NCBI GenBank assembly: GCA_036924285.1
Contig: JAYKYS010000008.1
Span: 23,793,001 to 23,857,000, forward strand
Origin: Asterella californica
Taxonomy: Eukaryota; Streptophyta; Marchantiopsida; Marchantiales; Aytoniaceae
Reading direction: 5' to 3'
Length of the DNA stretch: 64,000 bases
In this document: positions 9,546-20,478 of the stretch, piece by piece
How positions within the stretch are numbered: the first letter of the stretch is position 1
Layout: every line of letters begins with the position of its first letter
The notes under the pieces: generated by a model
Database searches by the model: none
What the model saw: only the letters and a program-made list of their open reading frames with translations
Told to the model about the DNA's origin: nothing
Position numbers and translations under genes: made by a program

Positions 9546-11243
9546 AGTTGCAACGTCCTCGTTGATGATGGAATGCTCATAAGCTTGAACTAACAAGTCG
9601 GCATTAGTCAAATTTCCTAGTGGTTCCCAAGTAGCCTCATATAATGGATATCCTTTCCATTTTACCAAGTATTCTATCTTGGGATATCGAGTACCACGAA
9701 GACGTTTGTTCAGTATGCTTTCTACCTCGTATTCCTCATGATCATCCACTATTTCTGGCAATGGTGGTGCTATGTGAGGATTGGTGAAACGAGGAGAACG
9801 TGGAACATATTTCCTCAATAAAGAAACATGAAACACCGGATGTATGCGCATATGAACCGGAAGTTGTAATTTGTACGCCACAGCTCCAACTCGTCGTAAG
9901 ATGGTGAATGGACCGATGTATCTAGGGTTAAATTTGCGAACACCTACTAACGACAAGTTAGTGGTAGATAACCACACTTTCTCCCCAATGTCAAACTCCA
10001 CATGACGACGATGAGCATCTGCATATTGCTTCTGACGATTTTGAGCAGTTTGAATCTTCTCCTTGGCTTGGTGAACACCTGCATGGATCTTCTGCACAAA
10101 TTCGTTGACGGCAGCAACTTTGGTTGTTGACTCCTGTCGTGATCCAAATCTAGTAAAACTAGAAGGAGTGAGCGGATGTGCGCCGTACATCAAGTAAAAC
10201 GGTGTAGCTTTTGTCGATGCGTTCACAGAGTTATTGTAGGAGAACTCTACTAAAGGTAGGAGTTCATCCCACCTCGCTTGCTCTTCAATCGTAAAAGCTC
10301 GTAACATATCTTCTATCGTACGATTAGCCCGTTCTGTTTGTCCATCACTCTGAGGATGGTAAGCTGTGGACATAGCAAGCTTAGTTTTGAATAACCCAAA
10401 CAAGGTTTTCCAAAACATGCTTGTAAAATGTGATCCCCTATCAGTAATTAAGACTCTAGAAAGACCATGTTGAGCAAAAACAGCATCTAAGTAGATTTGA
10501 GCTAGCTCTGGTGCAGTAACAGTCTTCTTGGTTGGACGAATATGAATCATTTTGCTCAACTTATCAACAAAAACTACAATAGAGTCAAATCCCGTACTAG
10601 TTGGAGGTAGTTCACACACTAAATCCATACTCACATGTTCCCATCGGTTAGTAGGAATAGGTAATGGTTGGAGTAAGCCTGCCGGTGTTTGATTGGTTGC
10701 CTTGTTCTGTTGACAAACAAGACAACTTTTGATGTATCTCATCACATCATCGTGCATTTTTGGCCAATAATAAATGCGCTGCACTGCCTCCAGAGTCTTC
10801 TCCATTCCGACATGACCGGCAATCGCTGAATCATGACATTCTGTCAAGATAGTCGTACGAAGCTCTGGATTGTTGGGAATCCAAACTTTGTCGTCCTTGA
10901 ATGCTAACCCATGCATCTTGATAAGCTTGGTGTGCTTAGTTGCTGCCACAATCTCCTCATCCGTTCTGGTAGCTTCCATCAATTGTTGCCACCAATCAGA
11001 ATGGATCTTCACTTCTGTCGACATGTGATTAACTCGAGGCATTCGAGTTAACGCATCAGCAAGTTGCTTTTTCCCTTCCACGTATAGAATCTGCATGTTG
11101 AAGCGTTGTCGCCATTCCGCCCATCGAATTTGACGTTTGGAGAGGTCCTTCTGCGTCTGCAAGTAAACCAATGGTTTGTGATCTGTTTCTACCACAAACT
11201 CCTTATCTCCCAAGTAGTGCTTCCAATGCTTGGTAGCCAACAC
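9543..11243 (-). CDS. pol: Chromovirus pol, second part: RNase H C-half, integrase, chromodomain
   Basis: This 566-codon frame begins inside RNase H (TDHKPLVYLQTQKDLSKRQ, with the late catalytic Asp in QLADALTRMP). It continues with integrase: the His-His-Cys-Cys zinc-binding module around residues 110-160 (ending CLVCQQNKA) and the catalytic core with its DDE triad (MDLVCELPP, LITDRGSHF, and the Glu in SDGQTERANR). A GPF/Y-type module (RYIGPFTILRR) follows. It ends in a chromodomain (EVESILNKRLRG to YLVKWKGYPLYEATWEPL), which targets integration to particular chromatin. It has no start codon of its own in the family sense, being the downstream half of a Pol polyprotein separated from 11249-12901 by a frame break. 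The stop lies right against the polypurine tract. Product: cDNA integration in the nucleus. Confidence 0.93.
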   Translation of the reverse strand: MLATKHWKHYLGDKEFVVETDHKPLVYLQTQKDLSKRQIRWAEWRQRFNMQILYVEGKKQLADALTRMPRVNHMSTEVKIHSDWWQQLMEATRTDEEIVAATKHTKLIKMHGLAFKDDKVWIPNNPELRTTILTECHDSAIAGHVGMEKTLEAVQRIYYWPKMHDDVMRYIKSCLVCQQNKATNQTPAGLLQPLPIPTNRWEHVSMDLVCELPPTSTGFDSIVVFVDKLSKMIHIRPTKKTVTAPELAQIYLDAVFAQHGLSRVLITDRGSHFTSMFWKTLFGLFKTKLAMSTAYHPQSDGQTERANRTIEDMLRAFTIEEQARWDELLPLVEFSYNNSVNASTKATPFYLMYGAHPLTPSSFTRFGSRQESTTKVAAVNEFVQKIHAGVHQAKEKIQTAQNRQKQYADAHRRHVEFDIGEKVWLSTTNLSLVGVRKFNPRYIGPFTILRRVGAVAYKLQLPVHMRIHPVFHVSLLRKYVPRSPRFTNPHIAPPLPEIVDDHEEYEVESILNKRLRGTRYPKIEYLVKWKGYPLYEATWEPLGNLTNADLLVQAYEHSIINEDVAT

Positions 11244-11248
11244 AATAG

Positions 11249-12901
11249 CTAACTCCTCTCTTTCTTGGTATGATAGTTGCGTTCTGCAGGAAGCAACTTA
11301 CGGGAAAAAAAAGCTACAGGATGCCAGCCATCTGCCCATGCTTGTTGTAACACTGCTCCTATTGCTGTACCTGATGCATCTGTGGCCAACTTAATGGGTT
11401 TTGTAGGATCATACCACTTAAGGATTGGTGCTTGTAACAGCGCGTCCTTCAAGGCTTGGAAGGCAAGCTCATGCGATGTATCCCATCTCCATTTTTGTCC
11501 TTGACCTAACAGGTTTGTCAAGTCCTGTGCAACTTGTGCAAAGTTTTTGACAAATCTACGATAGAACCCCGTAAGTCCTAGAAAACTCTTTAACTGGGTT
11601 TGATCTTCTGGAGCACTCCACTTTTGGATTGCCTCAATCTTATCGCTCATGACTTGGATTCCTGCTCCACTCACACGATGTCCTAGGTAATCTACATCGC
11701 TCTTGCCAAACTCACATTTAGAGATCTTGGCATATAGCTGGTTTTGTCTAAGTACTTGTAAAATCTCCTGTAAGTGCATCTTATGCTCTTGCAACGTCTT
11801 ACTATAGACAAGAATATCATCTAGGAATACAATGACAGATCTATCCAAGTATGGTCGAAAGATGTCATTCATTAGACCCATAAATGTAGCGGGTGCATTA
11901 GTGAGACCAAAAGGCATCACTAAGTACTCAAAGTGACCGTACCTTGTACGAAAAGCAGTCTTTTGTACATCTGGCTCAGCAATCCGGATCTGATTATAAC
12001 CGCTTCGTAAATCCAATTTGGTGAAGTACTTTGCTCCTCGTAGTTGATCAAACAAGTCATCCATTCGAGGTAATGGATACTTATTCTTCACAGTCTGAAG
12101 ATTGAGAGCTCGATAGTCTATGCACATACGCATACTCCCGTCCTTCTTCTTCACGAACAAGACCGGAGCTCCATAAGGAGATACACTAGGTTGGATGAAT
12201 CCTTTGTGTAACAGTTCCTCCACTTGAGCTTTGCACTCCTCCAACTCGTGCGGCGCTAATCGATATGGTGCTTTACAAGGAGGTGCACTACCTGGAAGTA
12301 CCTCAATCTTGTGATCCACTCGCCTTCTTGGTGGTAATCCGGAAGGTAAATCATTCGGGAAAACATCTTTGAATTCTTCTACAATCATTTTGAAACTATC
12401 CGGAATATCGCCACCATAGTTGGAACTATAAGCTTCTCTTATTAACCCCAAGAAACATACATCACCACTATGAATAGCGGTCTGTTCTATCACATACAGA
12501 GGTATGTTTCTAGATCGAGATCTTACTCTGTCTCCAAAAACTATCCACCCCTTACTCTTCACAATCTTCTTTCTCCAATCCACCTCCGGATTGTATTGCT
12601 CCATCCAAGGCATACCCAAAATGACATCATAACGAGCTAATCGAATAACTCGCCATTCAATCTTTTCTGAATATTGCCCTATAGTGAGCGCTACACTCCG
12701 TGGGAGAGACTCAATCATCTCAGTGTGCCCGTTTGGCAGCTCTACTTCTTCCTTGTCATCCTTTTCCAAAGCCAAATCCAATCTCATAGCAACTGAACGC
12801 GACAGAAAGTTCTCAGTTGCGCCAGGATCAATCAACACTCTCACCTTAATGCCTTCTAACACTCCATCAGTAACGATTAGTTGCGTAGTCCTTCGTGTCA
12901 A
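11249..12901 (-). CDS. pol: Chromovirus pol, first part: protease, reverse transcriptase, RNase H N-half
   Basis: The frame carries a retropepsin-like aspartic protease early ([14 protein letters not shown], a D-P-G variant of the usual D-S/T-G). Reverse transcriptase follows, with [11 protein letters not shown], the [12 protein letters not shown] and [13 protein letters not shown] blocks, and catalytic FLDD (in [12 protein letters not shown]). The RNase H start reads [16 protein letters not shown]. The codon at 12901 is TTG, not ATG, and the frame stays open upstream past 13020, overlapping the end of gag in the -1 phase. Pol is therefore probably made by frameshifting from Gag rather than from its own start. 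The frame stops at 11249 in mid RNase H. The same domain resumes in another phase at 11243, so one base is missing near 11255-11268. I do not reconstruct the joined protein. Confidence 0.92.
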   Translation of the reverse strand: MTRRTTQLIVTDGVLEGIKVRVLIDPGATENFLSRSVAMRLDLALEKDDKEEVELPNGHTEMIESLPRSVALTIGQYSEKIEWRVIRLARYDVILGMPWMEQYNPEVDWRKKIVKSKGWIVFGDRVRSRSRNIPLYVIEQTAIHSGDVCFLGLIREAYSSNYGGDIPDSFKMIVEEFKDVFPNDLPSGLPPRRRVDHKIEVLPGSAPPCKAPYRLAPHELEECKAQVEELLHKGFIQPSVSPYGAPVLFVKKKDGSMRMCIDYRALNLQTVKNKYPLPRMDDLFDQLRGAKYFTKLDLRSGYNQIRIAEPDVQKTAFRTRYGHFEYLVMPFGLTNAPATFMGLMNDIFRPYLDRSVIVFLDDILVYSKTLQEHKMHLQEILQVLRQNQLYAKISKCEFGKSDVDYLGHRVSGAGIQVMSDKIEAIQKWSAPEDQTQLKSFLGLTGFYRRFVKNFAQVAQDLTNLLGQGQKWRWDTSHELAFQALKDALLQAPILKWYDPTKPIKLATDASGTAIGAVLQQAWADGWHPVAFFSRKLLPAERNYHTKKERS

Positions 12902-12978
12902 TCCATTTAACTCCTTCTTTTGTCCTCCATTCTCGTCTTTTCTTCTCTTTGTTGAACCAGTACGACGACGAGGTAAAT

Positions 12979-14220
12979 CTACTGGTGCTCTTCGTTTTCC
13001 AAAACTGGATTGTTGTACTGCATCTCTCCTTCCTCTCCACCTTCCTCTGCTCTATCATTCAGATGATTCAGAGGTCTTCGATAAGTAGCTCGATTTCCTC
13101 GAGGGAATCGGGTGCGACAATGAGCAGCTATGTGCCCAATTCTCCCACAGTTATAACAACGCCGTGTCTCTCCTTGAAGCTCTTGATTTCGAATGCCTTC
13201 ACCAATATCACCATCCCTCGGAAGTCCTCGAGGTACATAGTTACGAACTCCACCTCCGACACCGCCACCTCGTGGTATCACTTCTCGTCTTGGTTGCTCT
13301 CTAGCACGATCTCTCCGATCCTCTCCATAGAATTGTCGTGCATAACCGTCCCGTTGCCGAAGATTACCCAATTCCATGGGCATTGGACCTCCATATTGAA
13401 CTCGCGGTACGATTGGTTGTTCCCCCCCTCTAGCGATACCTAATGCACCAGCAATTCTTTGGGCATAACCGATTGCTTCGAACACGGTACGTGGATTATT
13501 CACCATGACTTCTTGGCGAATTCTCTCCTTCAATCCGCGTTTGAACACGTCTAAAGCTTCTGCCTGGCTCATATCAGAGATAGCTACTTGTAGATCTTGA
13601 AATTCCTCTACGTATTCTTGGAGACTTCCTCGTTGCTTGAGATCCCAGAGCTTCATTCGAGCCATCTGCACTGAATCCACTGATTGGAAATTCTGCAGCA
13701 AACCTTCTTGCATATTGCTCCATGTTACTTGACTTCCTCCAACAATCATCGAACGCTCCCATGTATCGTACCATGTAAGCGCTTTATCCATCAAGTAACC
13801 ACTTGCAAATACTCCCGCAGAGTAATCATTGACTTGTGCTTGAAAAAGTCTCATGTAGCGATTCATACGAGAAATCCAATTCTCTAGAATACCCATTGCT
13901 CGATTACCTCGATAAGGTTCCACATTACACGTCTTCTTCATGCGAAGCAATAGAGCATCTTCCCCCTCCACTGCCCTTTGGACCCCTAAAACAACCTCTT
14001 CTCTATGTACTGTCTCCGCTGCTTGCATTGGAACTTGTGATGGACCACCCATCTCCATTGCTCTCACATTCTCTCCCTCTAGAGTTGCTATCTTGCTCTC
14101 TAGTGTCCTCACCACTGTCGTCATCTCTCGAAACTCATTGAGCATGTTCTGCATGATCTCACGCATCTCCGTGCCTTGTTGCTCCATGTTATTTCCACTC
14201 ATTCTAACGTCTCTCAACAC
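12979..14220 (-). CDS. gag: Chromovirus Gag (capsid and nucleocapsid)
   Basis: A 413-codon frame lying just after the primer-binding site. It has an N-terminal coiled-coil-like stretch ([20 protein letters not shown]), then a retrotransposon capsid domain (Retrotrans_gag type; WEGRSM-like core seen as [12 protein letters not shown] and [18 protein letters not shown]). An Arg/Gly-rich linker follows, then one CCHC zinc knuckle ([14 protein letters not shown]) for RNA binding near residue 360. The frame is intact with no internal stops. Its 3' end overlaps the pol frame, which is -1 relative to it. Gag forms the cytoplasmic virus-like particle in which reverse transcription occurs. An ATG is present at the start, but in-frame sequence upstream was not used to decide among alternatives. 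Confidence 0.93.
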   Translation of the reverse strand: MLRDVRMSGNNMEQQGTEMREIMQNMLNEFREMTTVVRTLESKIATLEGENVRAMEMGGPSQVPMQAAETVHREEVVLGVQRAVEGEDALLLRMKKTCNVEPYRGNRAMGILENWISRMNRYMRLFQAQVNDYSAGVFASGYLMDKALTWYDTWERSMIVGGSQVTWSNMQEGLLQNFQSVDSVQMARMKLWDLKQRGSLQEYVEEFQDLQVAISDMSQAEALDVFKRGLKERIRQEVMVNNPRTVFEAIGYAQRIAGALGIARGGEQPIVPRVQYGGPMPMELGNLRQRDGYARQFYGEDRRDRAREQPRREVIPRGGGVGGGVRNYVPRGLPRDGDIGEGIRNQELQGETRRCYNCGRIGHIAAHCRTRFPRGNRATYRRPLNHLNDRAEEGGEEGEMQYNNPVLENEEHQ

Positions 14221-14523
14221 TCTCAGTCCTTACACCACTCTTTCTACTACCTTCAATACAATGTCAGTATCACTACACGAAAACGCCTCACGAACAAAGG
14301 TATCACAAAAGGTTGAGGCGACGAGATAACTTCTTGATAGAATGCCTCTCCAAATTCTCTCACTATTTCCTCACGGTATGTCACCTTGGGACGACATGTA
14401 TAATGAACTGCGCACCAAGTGTTGAAGGTGGTTGGTGGTCGATTCAGATCCATATCCTCCTAAAGCAAGATATAGAGCGTGAGGTCCCACGTAGCAGCAT
14501 ACGTTACGATCGGAAGAAGCAAA

Positions 14524-14535
14524 GCTCTGATACCA
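14524..14535 (-). other. Primer-binding site for initiator tRNA-Met
   Basis: On the minus strand, one base after the 5' LTR, the sequence reads TGGTATCAGAGC. This is the standard plant primer-binding site complementary to the 3' end of initiator tRNA-Met. Confidence 0.95.
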
Positions 14536-14536
14536 T

Positions 14537-14913
14537 TGTAACACTACAGAAACTCTAATCGTGATCCTCAAGAACACTCATGAATAGACGGAAGAACTCT
14601 CAACTCAACTCAAGGTGGAATGTCTTTCAAGGACCATTCTCCTTCTTTATATAGTTAGATAAGTGCACACCCCAATCCATACTAACCACTCATCAATCCT
14701 CACACGGATTGATGACATGGCTTCCATGCAATCCACACAATCAACTACCAATCAAATATCAACACCACCACATTCTTATCCGGTCCCACATACCATGGTC
14801 CCACTATAGTCAACTCTACACATATCTTATCCGGTCCCACATACCATGGTCCTGCTATAGTCAACTCTACACATAGTTCTAACTATGAGTATAGTTAACT
14901 ATGCATGGTTACA
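14537..14913 (-). repeat. 5' LTR of the chromovirus
   Basis: 377 bp, matching the 3' LTR. It includes the 51-bp tandem units at 14774-14824 and 14825-14875, placed upstream of the TATA-like site and so in the U3 regulatory part. The TG...CA ends and adjoining TAAGT target duplication fix its borders. Confidence 0.96.
14645..14654 (-). promoter_or_regulatory. TATA-like box of the 5' LTR promoter
   Basis: The minus strand reads CTATATAAAG here, about 260 bp into the LTR and 110 bp before its end. That position suits transcription starting within the LTR. The same site is duplicated in the 3' LTR at 9261-9270. Confidence 0.6.
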
Positions 14914-14918
14914 TAAGT

Positions 14919-15269
14919 CCTCTTCTTGAAGCAATTACTCTTCTTGCTTCCTGTCCAGAAGCAACTCCTATTCTTCATTTGAGCCTTGAACATGAAGTTC
15001 TTGCTCTCAGTCCTCACATTTATGTTACTGATTCTTCCCAGTTCAACGAAGATTTTCTGTATATATCTTTAAGTTTCTCTCTCATCTTTCCTACCTTGGA
15101 CGAGGTCTGCCATCAAGGCTTTACTGATCGGAGATTGAAGCACATCGCTTCTATATCTACTTGGATCTGGATTTATCTCAGCATATACCACAATTTTTGC
15201 TTGATACAGTAGCTCTTGTCTTTGCAAGTCTATCCGGATCTTTTATGTACTTATTTCCACAGACGATAC
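14919..15269 (+). other. Right flank of the retrotransposon, possible decayed coding repeat
   Basis: A plus-strand frame of 103 codons (from 14901, partly within the LTR) reads LLASCPEATPILHLSLEHEV and DSSQFNEDFLYISLSFSLIF before a stop at 15212. It has no recognised domain. It may be the N-terminal part of the decayed repeat copy that follows. Confidence 0.35.
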
Positions 15270-16230
15270 GTATTAGCTCGTACTACAAGATCGAGAGCAA
15301 CAGATGTTTACGTACCGTTGTTTTTTTGATCGACTGTTGTAGCTTACAGTTATTCAAGCCCAATACGAGCAATCTATAGAATACGTAATCTATCTTGCGT
15401 CTGTGTTGTTCTCGATCCATCCAAGTTTAGGTACATTTGTCCTCACTTCTCTCAACAATCTCGCCTCAATGTCTCAACAAGAGCGAAGAAGACGAATCCG
15501 TCCAATCTTGAGAAGAGTCTCGAGATGTCCATCACTGTTTGTAAAACAAGGAGGATTTAGACTTAGAACTGTTTTCCTTGTTTACAGTATCTCAAGACAA
15601 GCTATATTTTGGATTTGTTTTCTGTAGAGCGTGGAGGCGCTCTACTTCATTTGCACTTTCAAGGAGTCGTCTGCATCCATGCAAAGAATTACTCGCATGT
15701 TAAGAAATGACTTATCAGTGCTTTGGGTTACATCAGAAACCTTTGGACGCTGAGGTTTGTGTCAAGTCTTTAACAAATCGTTGCTTGCACACCTACGTTA
15801 GTATGCTCGGTTACTGTATGAAGGATCAGAAAGAAGAGTATCACCATATCACAATGAAAAACGTTTTTGAGAGTATACTAACTGACGGGAAGGATAGGTA
15901 AGTTCTTCTAGGTGCTACGGACACAAAAAATTATGTTGAGCTTACTTATGCAAACGTACTTGCTCGAGCACTCCAGTTTAATTAGTACAAGAACTCTCAT
16001 CCGTTATCTACTACTATCCGCACGTGTTTGAGAACCATGCTAACCTCTGAGAAATACAGCGCTTCTCTCCGCTGGCTCATCCAAGGTGGAATGCAGAGAC
16101 GTAGACTAGACTCTTTGTAGAAGTCTTTTTTTCCATCCTGGTGGAAGTGACCACAGAAGATGTTCAGAACATCTTCTTTTGACAGGACAATAGACATTGT
16201 GGTCCGTGCAGGAGGAAGTATACCGAGGAA
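15270..16230 (+). pseudogene. Decayed copy A of an unidentified protein-coding repeat family
   Basis: Translated fragments match, in order, those of a second copy at 20.9-21.8 kb. Examples are LVLQDREQQMFTYRCFFDR against LYLQDMRFRMFSYPAFFVR; ESILTDGKD and LLGATDTKN against ESILTDGKE and LLGAADTKN; ALQFN*YKNSHPLS against ALQFNMYKSSHPLS; and SASLRWLIQGGMQRRRLDSL against SISPSWIMQAGIQKRRSDSL. The shared block is clearest at 15828-16120. Copy A is interrupted by several stops and frame changes and cannot make a full protein. I do not recognise the family. Two copies 5.5 kb apart, both decaying, suggest a transposon-borne gene or an amplified host gene; no terminal repeats were found. Confidence 0.6.
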
Positions 16231-17086
16231 GATGGAGCAACTTGGACCGACCTGTCTGTCGCAGCTGCTGATCCGCAGCCACAAGTACATGTACCAGAGA
16301 TGGACTCTCCCGCTGATGCAAACGCTGCTGTTGGGAATGACAACACCCATCAAGAAACAGCTGAATATATTCCAGACTTGGATGCATTTTTTAGGCATAT
16401 GGATGCCGGACGAGCTTTCAAACTCCACGAGACCATTTCTGTTTGATAGTTACGGACAGTCACCATAGAATAGAGTAGTCATACATTGTGCATGTGCTGT
16501 CCTCAAATATTGTCTTCCACTATTACTACTACTTTGCAGTAAGTAATCTGTTTTGTACGCAGTATAGGGATGCGTAATATGCAGATGCTCTCAACACATT
16601 CAGTTTCCGAATAGTACGTAAGAATTTCCAATAGTACGTACGAATAACGACTGCAGCGAACAGAATAGAAGCACGTGAACTGCTTGTTTGTGTGCACTTC
16701 CACGGCCTTTGTGTCCACAAGGTCTGTGGAGCATGTAGATATATTTGATTAATAATAAAAACGATGATCAACGGTGGTCTTTTTATTACACGGTCTATTT
16801 ATGTGACGTTGCAGCTCCTTTTCTGGTAGTCGAGGAAACTACTACTTGAAGCGAAGGAAAAAAATAACTGACCTGCAAGAAGTATTAATTGAATGTAATA
16901 TGGTAATATTTAATTATTACCGTGCGGAGACAGCAGAAACTAGCGGCAGTACTCAGCATAAATGAACCATAATTGCGGGCACACCGCTGAGACACGAAGA
17001 ATAATAAATTTTTGGACATGGGCTTTGATTAAATACCGAACCCTTCATAGTGGAAGGAATTGGTATTTAATAAAACTTGTGTATAT
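16231..17086. other. Intergenic DNA, no supported gene
   Basis: After the end of copy A similarity the sequence becomes AT-rich. Around 17028-17071 lies an imperfect foldback (ATTAAATACC to GGTATTTAAT, with inner CCTTC/GAAGG). Nothing codes. Confidence 0.45.
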
Positions 17087-17127
17087 ATATTCACCACCTC
17101 GATCTGAAAGATGGAGGTGGTGAATAT
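17087..17127. repeat. Perfect 14-bp inverted repeat
   Basis: ATATTCACCACCTC (17087-17100) is followed after 13 bases by its exact reverse complement (17114-17127). It could form a hairpin in RNA or cruciform DNA. No gene adjoins it and no T-run follows, so it is not called a terminator. Confidence 0.85.
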
Positions 17128-17189
17128 GCAGGTGCTATGATATTGCTGAATAAGACCTGAAAATGTTTTATCTCATGTAGATACTGGTC

Positions 17190-17510
17190 TATTAACTTAG
17201 GTGGATGGATCATTAGATCTATTATCCTAGTTGAATCATCGTTAATTGTCCTATTGTTCTAGGTGATTTTCAAGCTCATTTTGACTACACTAAATCTCTT
17301 ATTCTAGGTGGATAGATCACATGACCTATTACCCTAGATGAGTCCTCATCACTAAAATTATTAAAGTGCGTGGATTTAGAACTTGAACTCTACTGACTTC
17401 ACTAAACTTATTACCTTGGATGGATGGATCACTAGACACATTACCTTATGTGAGTTAGTATCACTAAACATATTATCTTATATGAGTCATCTTCAAGTAT
17501 GGACAGTTTA
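17190..17510. repeat. Degenerate minisatellite-like repeats
   Basis: Phrases of the form CTAGGTGGATGGATCA, then CTAGA or GACCTATTA, then CCTAG with GAGTCATC recur about five to six times at irregular spacing (near 17198, 17228, 17309, 17333, 17415 and 17480). Units are heavily diverged. This looks like an old tandem array, with no coding potential. Confidence 0.55.
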
Positions 17511-17570
17511 GGGATTTGAACTTGCTGTCCTCAGTTCCAGTGAGATCAGACCATTGATTACGAAGTTTCA
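17505..17570 (-). repeat. Possible tRNA-derived (SINE-like) fragment
   Basis: The minus strand reads TGGTCTGATCTCACTGG, then about 12 bases on AGTTCAAATCCC. These resemble Pol III A- and B-box elements. No cloverleaf with paired acceptor arms can be drawn, so it is not a tRNA gene. Confidence 0.3.
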
Positions 17571-20478
17571 TTGAAGAATATATTCTCTATTTAGGAGATA
17601 AATGGAGATTACTTTGTAAGTATTTTTGTCAATTTTTGTTCATTTGCGACTTAGAGTTATTATATTATTTGCCATGGATGAACTAAACTCATCATTCTTG
17701 GTGTCAACGTGATAATAGATTTCTGATTTACGTACAAGAACAGATGATACATGGACCAGTTTATTAAAGGTTTAGTTGTGAATGAAGTTGAGATCCACAA
17801 GACCAATTTATGTTAATTTTTGGCTCCTAAGACTGAATTTTTCATCTTTCTTCACTAGGAGAATTCCAAACTGTTTGTTCTAGGTGTCACCAGAATCATT
17901 GTTGTCAAATTTACTAACAATAAATTGGTTAGACGTCTCACATCAGACGTTCTATTTTGTCTGTTCGTGGGTTTAAGTTATAAAGAAGAGATTCCAAAAT
18001 TTGATCAAATGCAACCCAAAATTAAAGATATCTCAACTATCCGAAGTAGGATCCCGAGGTCTTTAGAATCAATGGTAACAGAGATAGGAACAAAGAGGTA
18101 GATCTCGATTGCATTGAGAAAAGAATATTGCCAGATGAAAATGAATACTCGCCGTAAGTAAGAAGTTTCAAAATATGCATAACAAGAAAATATAAATTTC
18201 AGGAGACATAGTTGCTATGCATTTACAAAAGTTGTTAATAGTCTCAAAGGAAAAAAAATTACAGAAACTCAGAGGAACCGAGAAATCTCTTTCTAAAAAT
18301 AATCCACAAAATGCCAACCGCTATGAATGTTTATATTTAACTCCATACACTAGAAAATGAATGCAAATCGCTCAGCTGGTCAAAACAGTACAAAATGTCA
18401 ATGAATGGTCTCGGTAAGAAAATCTTCAAGGGTTTTTGGTCATGCAAAACATTGTATAACCAAAATATTTAGCCTTCTCTAATAAAGTTATGCCACACGT
18501 CTTTTGCTTCTCGCCTTTTGAAGGTTACATCTGAGGCGGGACTAATGCACAATTAATAGTGCATTAAGCAGCGTAATGCACCGAGAGTTGCTTAATTAAT
18601 CGTGTTCTTTGTAAAATCTTCCGCTTGTTTAAATATTTATACGTAGGAAAACATCTGCTTATGAACAGAAAACCTGAAATAAAACTGTCCTTTATCTTGT
18701 ATTTCTAACCTCAACGTAGTCTCACGGTCTGATGATGGGATCATTGGATTACACAGCATAATCTCACGATCTCATCTGCATACGTTTTGCTTTTGAAGTC
18801 ACAATCACTACTCTAAACAAGAACATGATAAACCCGATAGTGGTATACGGACGGGTATCAGAGAAGGAAGAAACAGGGCGTGTCAAAGCACTGTCCGTAA
18901 TTCTGAAAACGAGATTAGACTTCGAGTCCGGATAACCTTACTTTTCATTATTTATGAAAAAAGTGGACAGTTTTGACCAGAACTCGGATAGACGAGTAAC
19001 GTGTTTAGGTTCCTTTGACAAGACGTGTCAAAGCATCTTGTTTTCACTTTGCGATATCAAGTTATACGTCCAAAGTGATTTAAATGAAGAGACTTCGTGC
19101 CATATTACAGTTAAAACATTAGTCACTGATAGACAAAGACATTGAAGGTTCGACTGAGAACAGGAGGAAAGAGAAGAGCTAGAAAATCCGGACAAAGAGA
19201 ACAGGGTACCTCAATAGGTACCTCGCTCACTTATCGTCTGTTCACTGTTCTACACTCCTACAGATCCATGTCAGATGTCTAAACGGACGCCCTTTGACAC
19301 ACTCTAATGCATCGAGCCAGTCTCCTTGGGCTGTTTGCCAGACCCTGCCGGGGACGATCATTGCGTCCGTCGCGAAATAAAGTCCAAAGCTATTGACAAA
19401 ATGAAAACCGGAAGCGATCTACAGCCGCATCAGCGGAAAATATGCATCGAAGGTGTGGTTTTCAGCGATGAGGAGAAATGGACAAGCTTGAAATGCGCGG
19501 GTGTAAATACTTATAGCCGATAGGACGCGGGCGGAGGTTGTGGCCGCAGCGATAAATTGACGCGGTTCAAATTTGGATTTACGTTAGGATTAAGTGTCGT
19601 AACTTTTCTCTTTGTCGTCTCATCGTGTTTTTGCAGTGGGAGGGGATTTTCGTGGAGGTGTGGCGGAGAGTGGCGGGGCCGAGCTAGGAGAACCTCTGTG
19701 CGGAGGTCGTTGACAGCAGAGGTGCTTCGTAACGGGGGCGGTGCGACAACTGTGCTCTCGAGAATCCGCGCGCTTTGTTTTGTTTCGGGGTTTTGGTGTG
19801 CAGAGGCTGTGAGACTTTGTTTGCTGTTCGTCTTGTTTTCTTTGGCGGTTTTTGTTTAGCGACTGTCGTGGTGTGGTAGTCGCAGTGAGGTTTTGGTCAT
19901 TACTGCTGTGGCAGCTTTCGCTAATTGGGCGCTTGGTATCAGCGACAAATGCATGGTTCTCTTGTCAGTTTCTTGTTTGGCTGGGATCTTGATCCGTTGG
20001 GACTCTCGCGGTAAGTGAGTTGCGTGTCTTCTTTGGCTGGGTTGCGATGTTTATCGCTCGAGAGAGTGGCGGTTTGCGTGATAGTTTATTCGTCTCGTCG
20101 CTACCTCTGGGTGAGTGAATTCCATTTGTGTTCTCTTCTCTGCGCACTTCTGCTTGTTTCATCTATGGCTGTTTTTCGGAAGGGTTGCCGTTTTGAGAGT
20201 TTGTGCATGTCGTGGTTGTGGGCATTGTAGAGATGAGAAGTCTTGCGGCTGGACGATGTGCGGTCGATTCCCGTGTCGTTGGCAGTGGACGTCGCCGTGC
20301 TGACAGTGCCATGGTCTCTGACGGGACCCGACTCCATATCCATACTTGGAGGTCTGTAGTACTGGATTTAGCTGCTCCGCTTCTTGCCGCAAGTGAAGTA
20401 GCCTCTACATTTTCTTGCTCATTACTATATCTGTTGTTGGATGATCGACATATATGATAAGATAACTTCGGCGTGATC
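17571..20478. other. AT-rich then GT-rich intergenic DNA, no supported gene
   Basis: 17.6-19.0 kb is AT-rich with no readable motifs. From about 19.5 to 20.45 kb the plus strand becomes G/T-rich, with several short open frames in all phases (one of 100 codons starts at a TTG). No protein family is recognised. The stretch could be the leader of the reading frame starting at 20479. Confidence 0.4.

Larger units (their letters stand above)
9148..14918 (-). mobile_element. Ty3/gypsy chromovirus LTR retrotransposon, complete but with a broken pol
   Basis: The element proper is 9153-14913, flanked on both sides by the 5-bp direct repeat TAAGT (9148-9152 and 14914-14918). It is read on the minus strand. 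The LTRs are 377 bp each, begin TGTAACC and end TGTTACA, and look identical by eye. Order along the element: 5' LTR (14913-14537), primer-binding site for initiator tRNA-Met, gag, protease, reverse transcriptase, RNase H, integrase, chromodomain, polypurine tract, 3' LTR (9529-9153). Integrase after RT/RNase H defines Ty3/gypsy, and the C-terminal chromodomain defines the chromovirus branch. Matching LTRs and an intact target duplication indicate a recent insertion. A single-base reading-frame break in RNase H means this copy cannot make an intact Pol by normal reading. Confidence 0.97.

Noticed and set aside
17028..17071. microRNA precursor foldback
   Set aside because: The stem is short and interrupted and no 21-base duplex with plant precursor features could be drawn.
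17087..17127. Bacterial-style terminator or CRISPR repeat
   Set aside because: The hairpin has no following T-run and no adjacent gene. Nothing in the window shows regularly spaced identical repeats, and the genome is plant.
19557..19859. 100-codon hydrophobic frame that might be read as a secreted protein
   Set aside because: It begins at TTG, not ATG, lies in G/T-rich DNA with open frames in all phases, and has no family resemblance.
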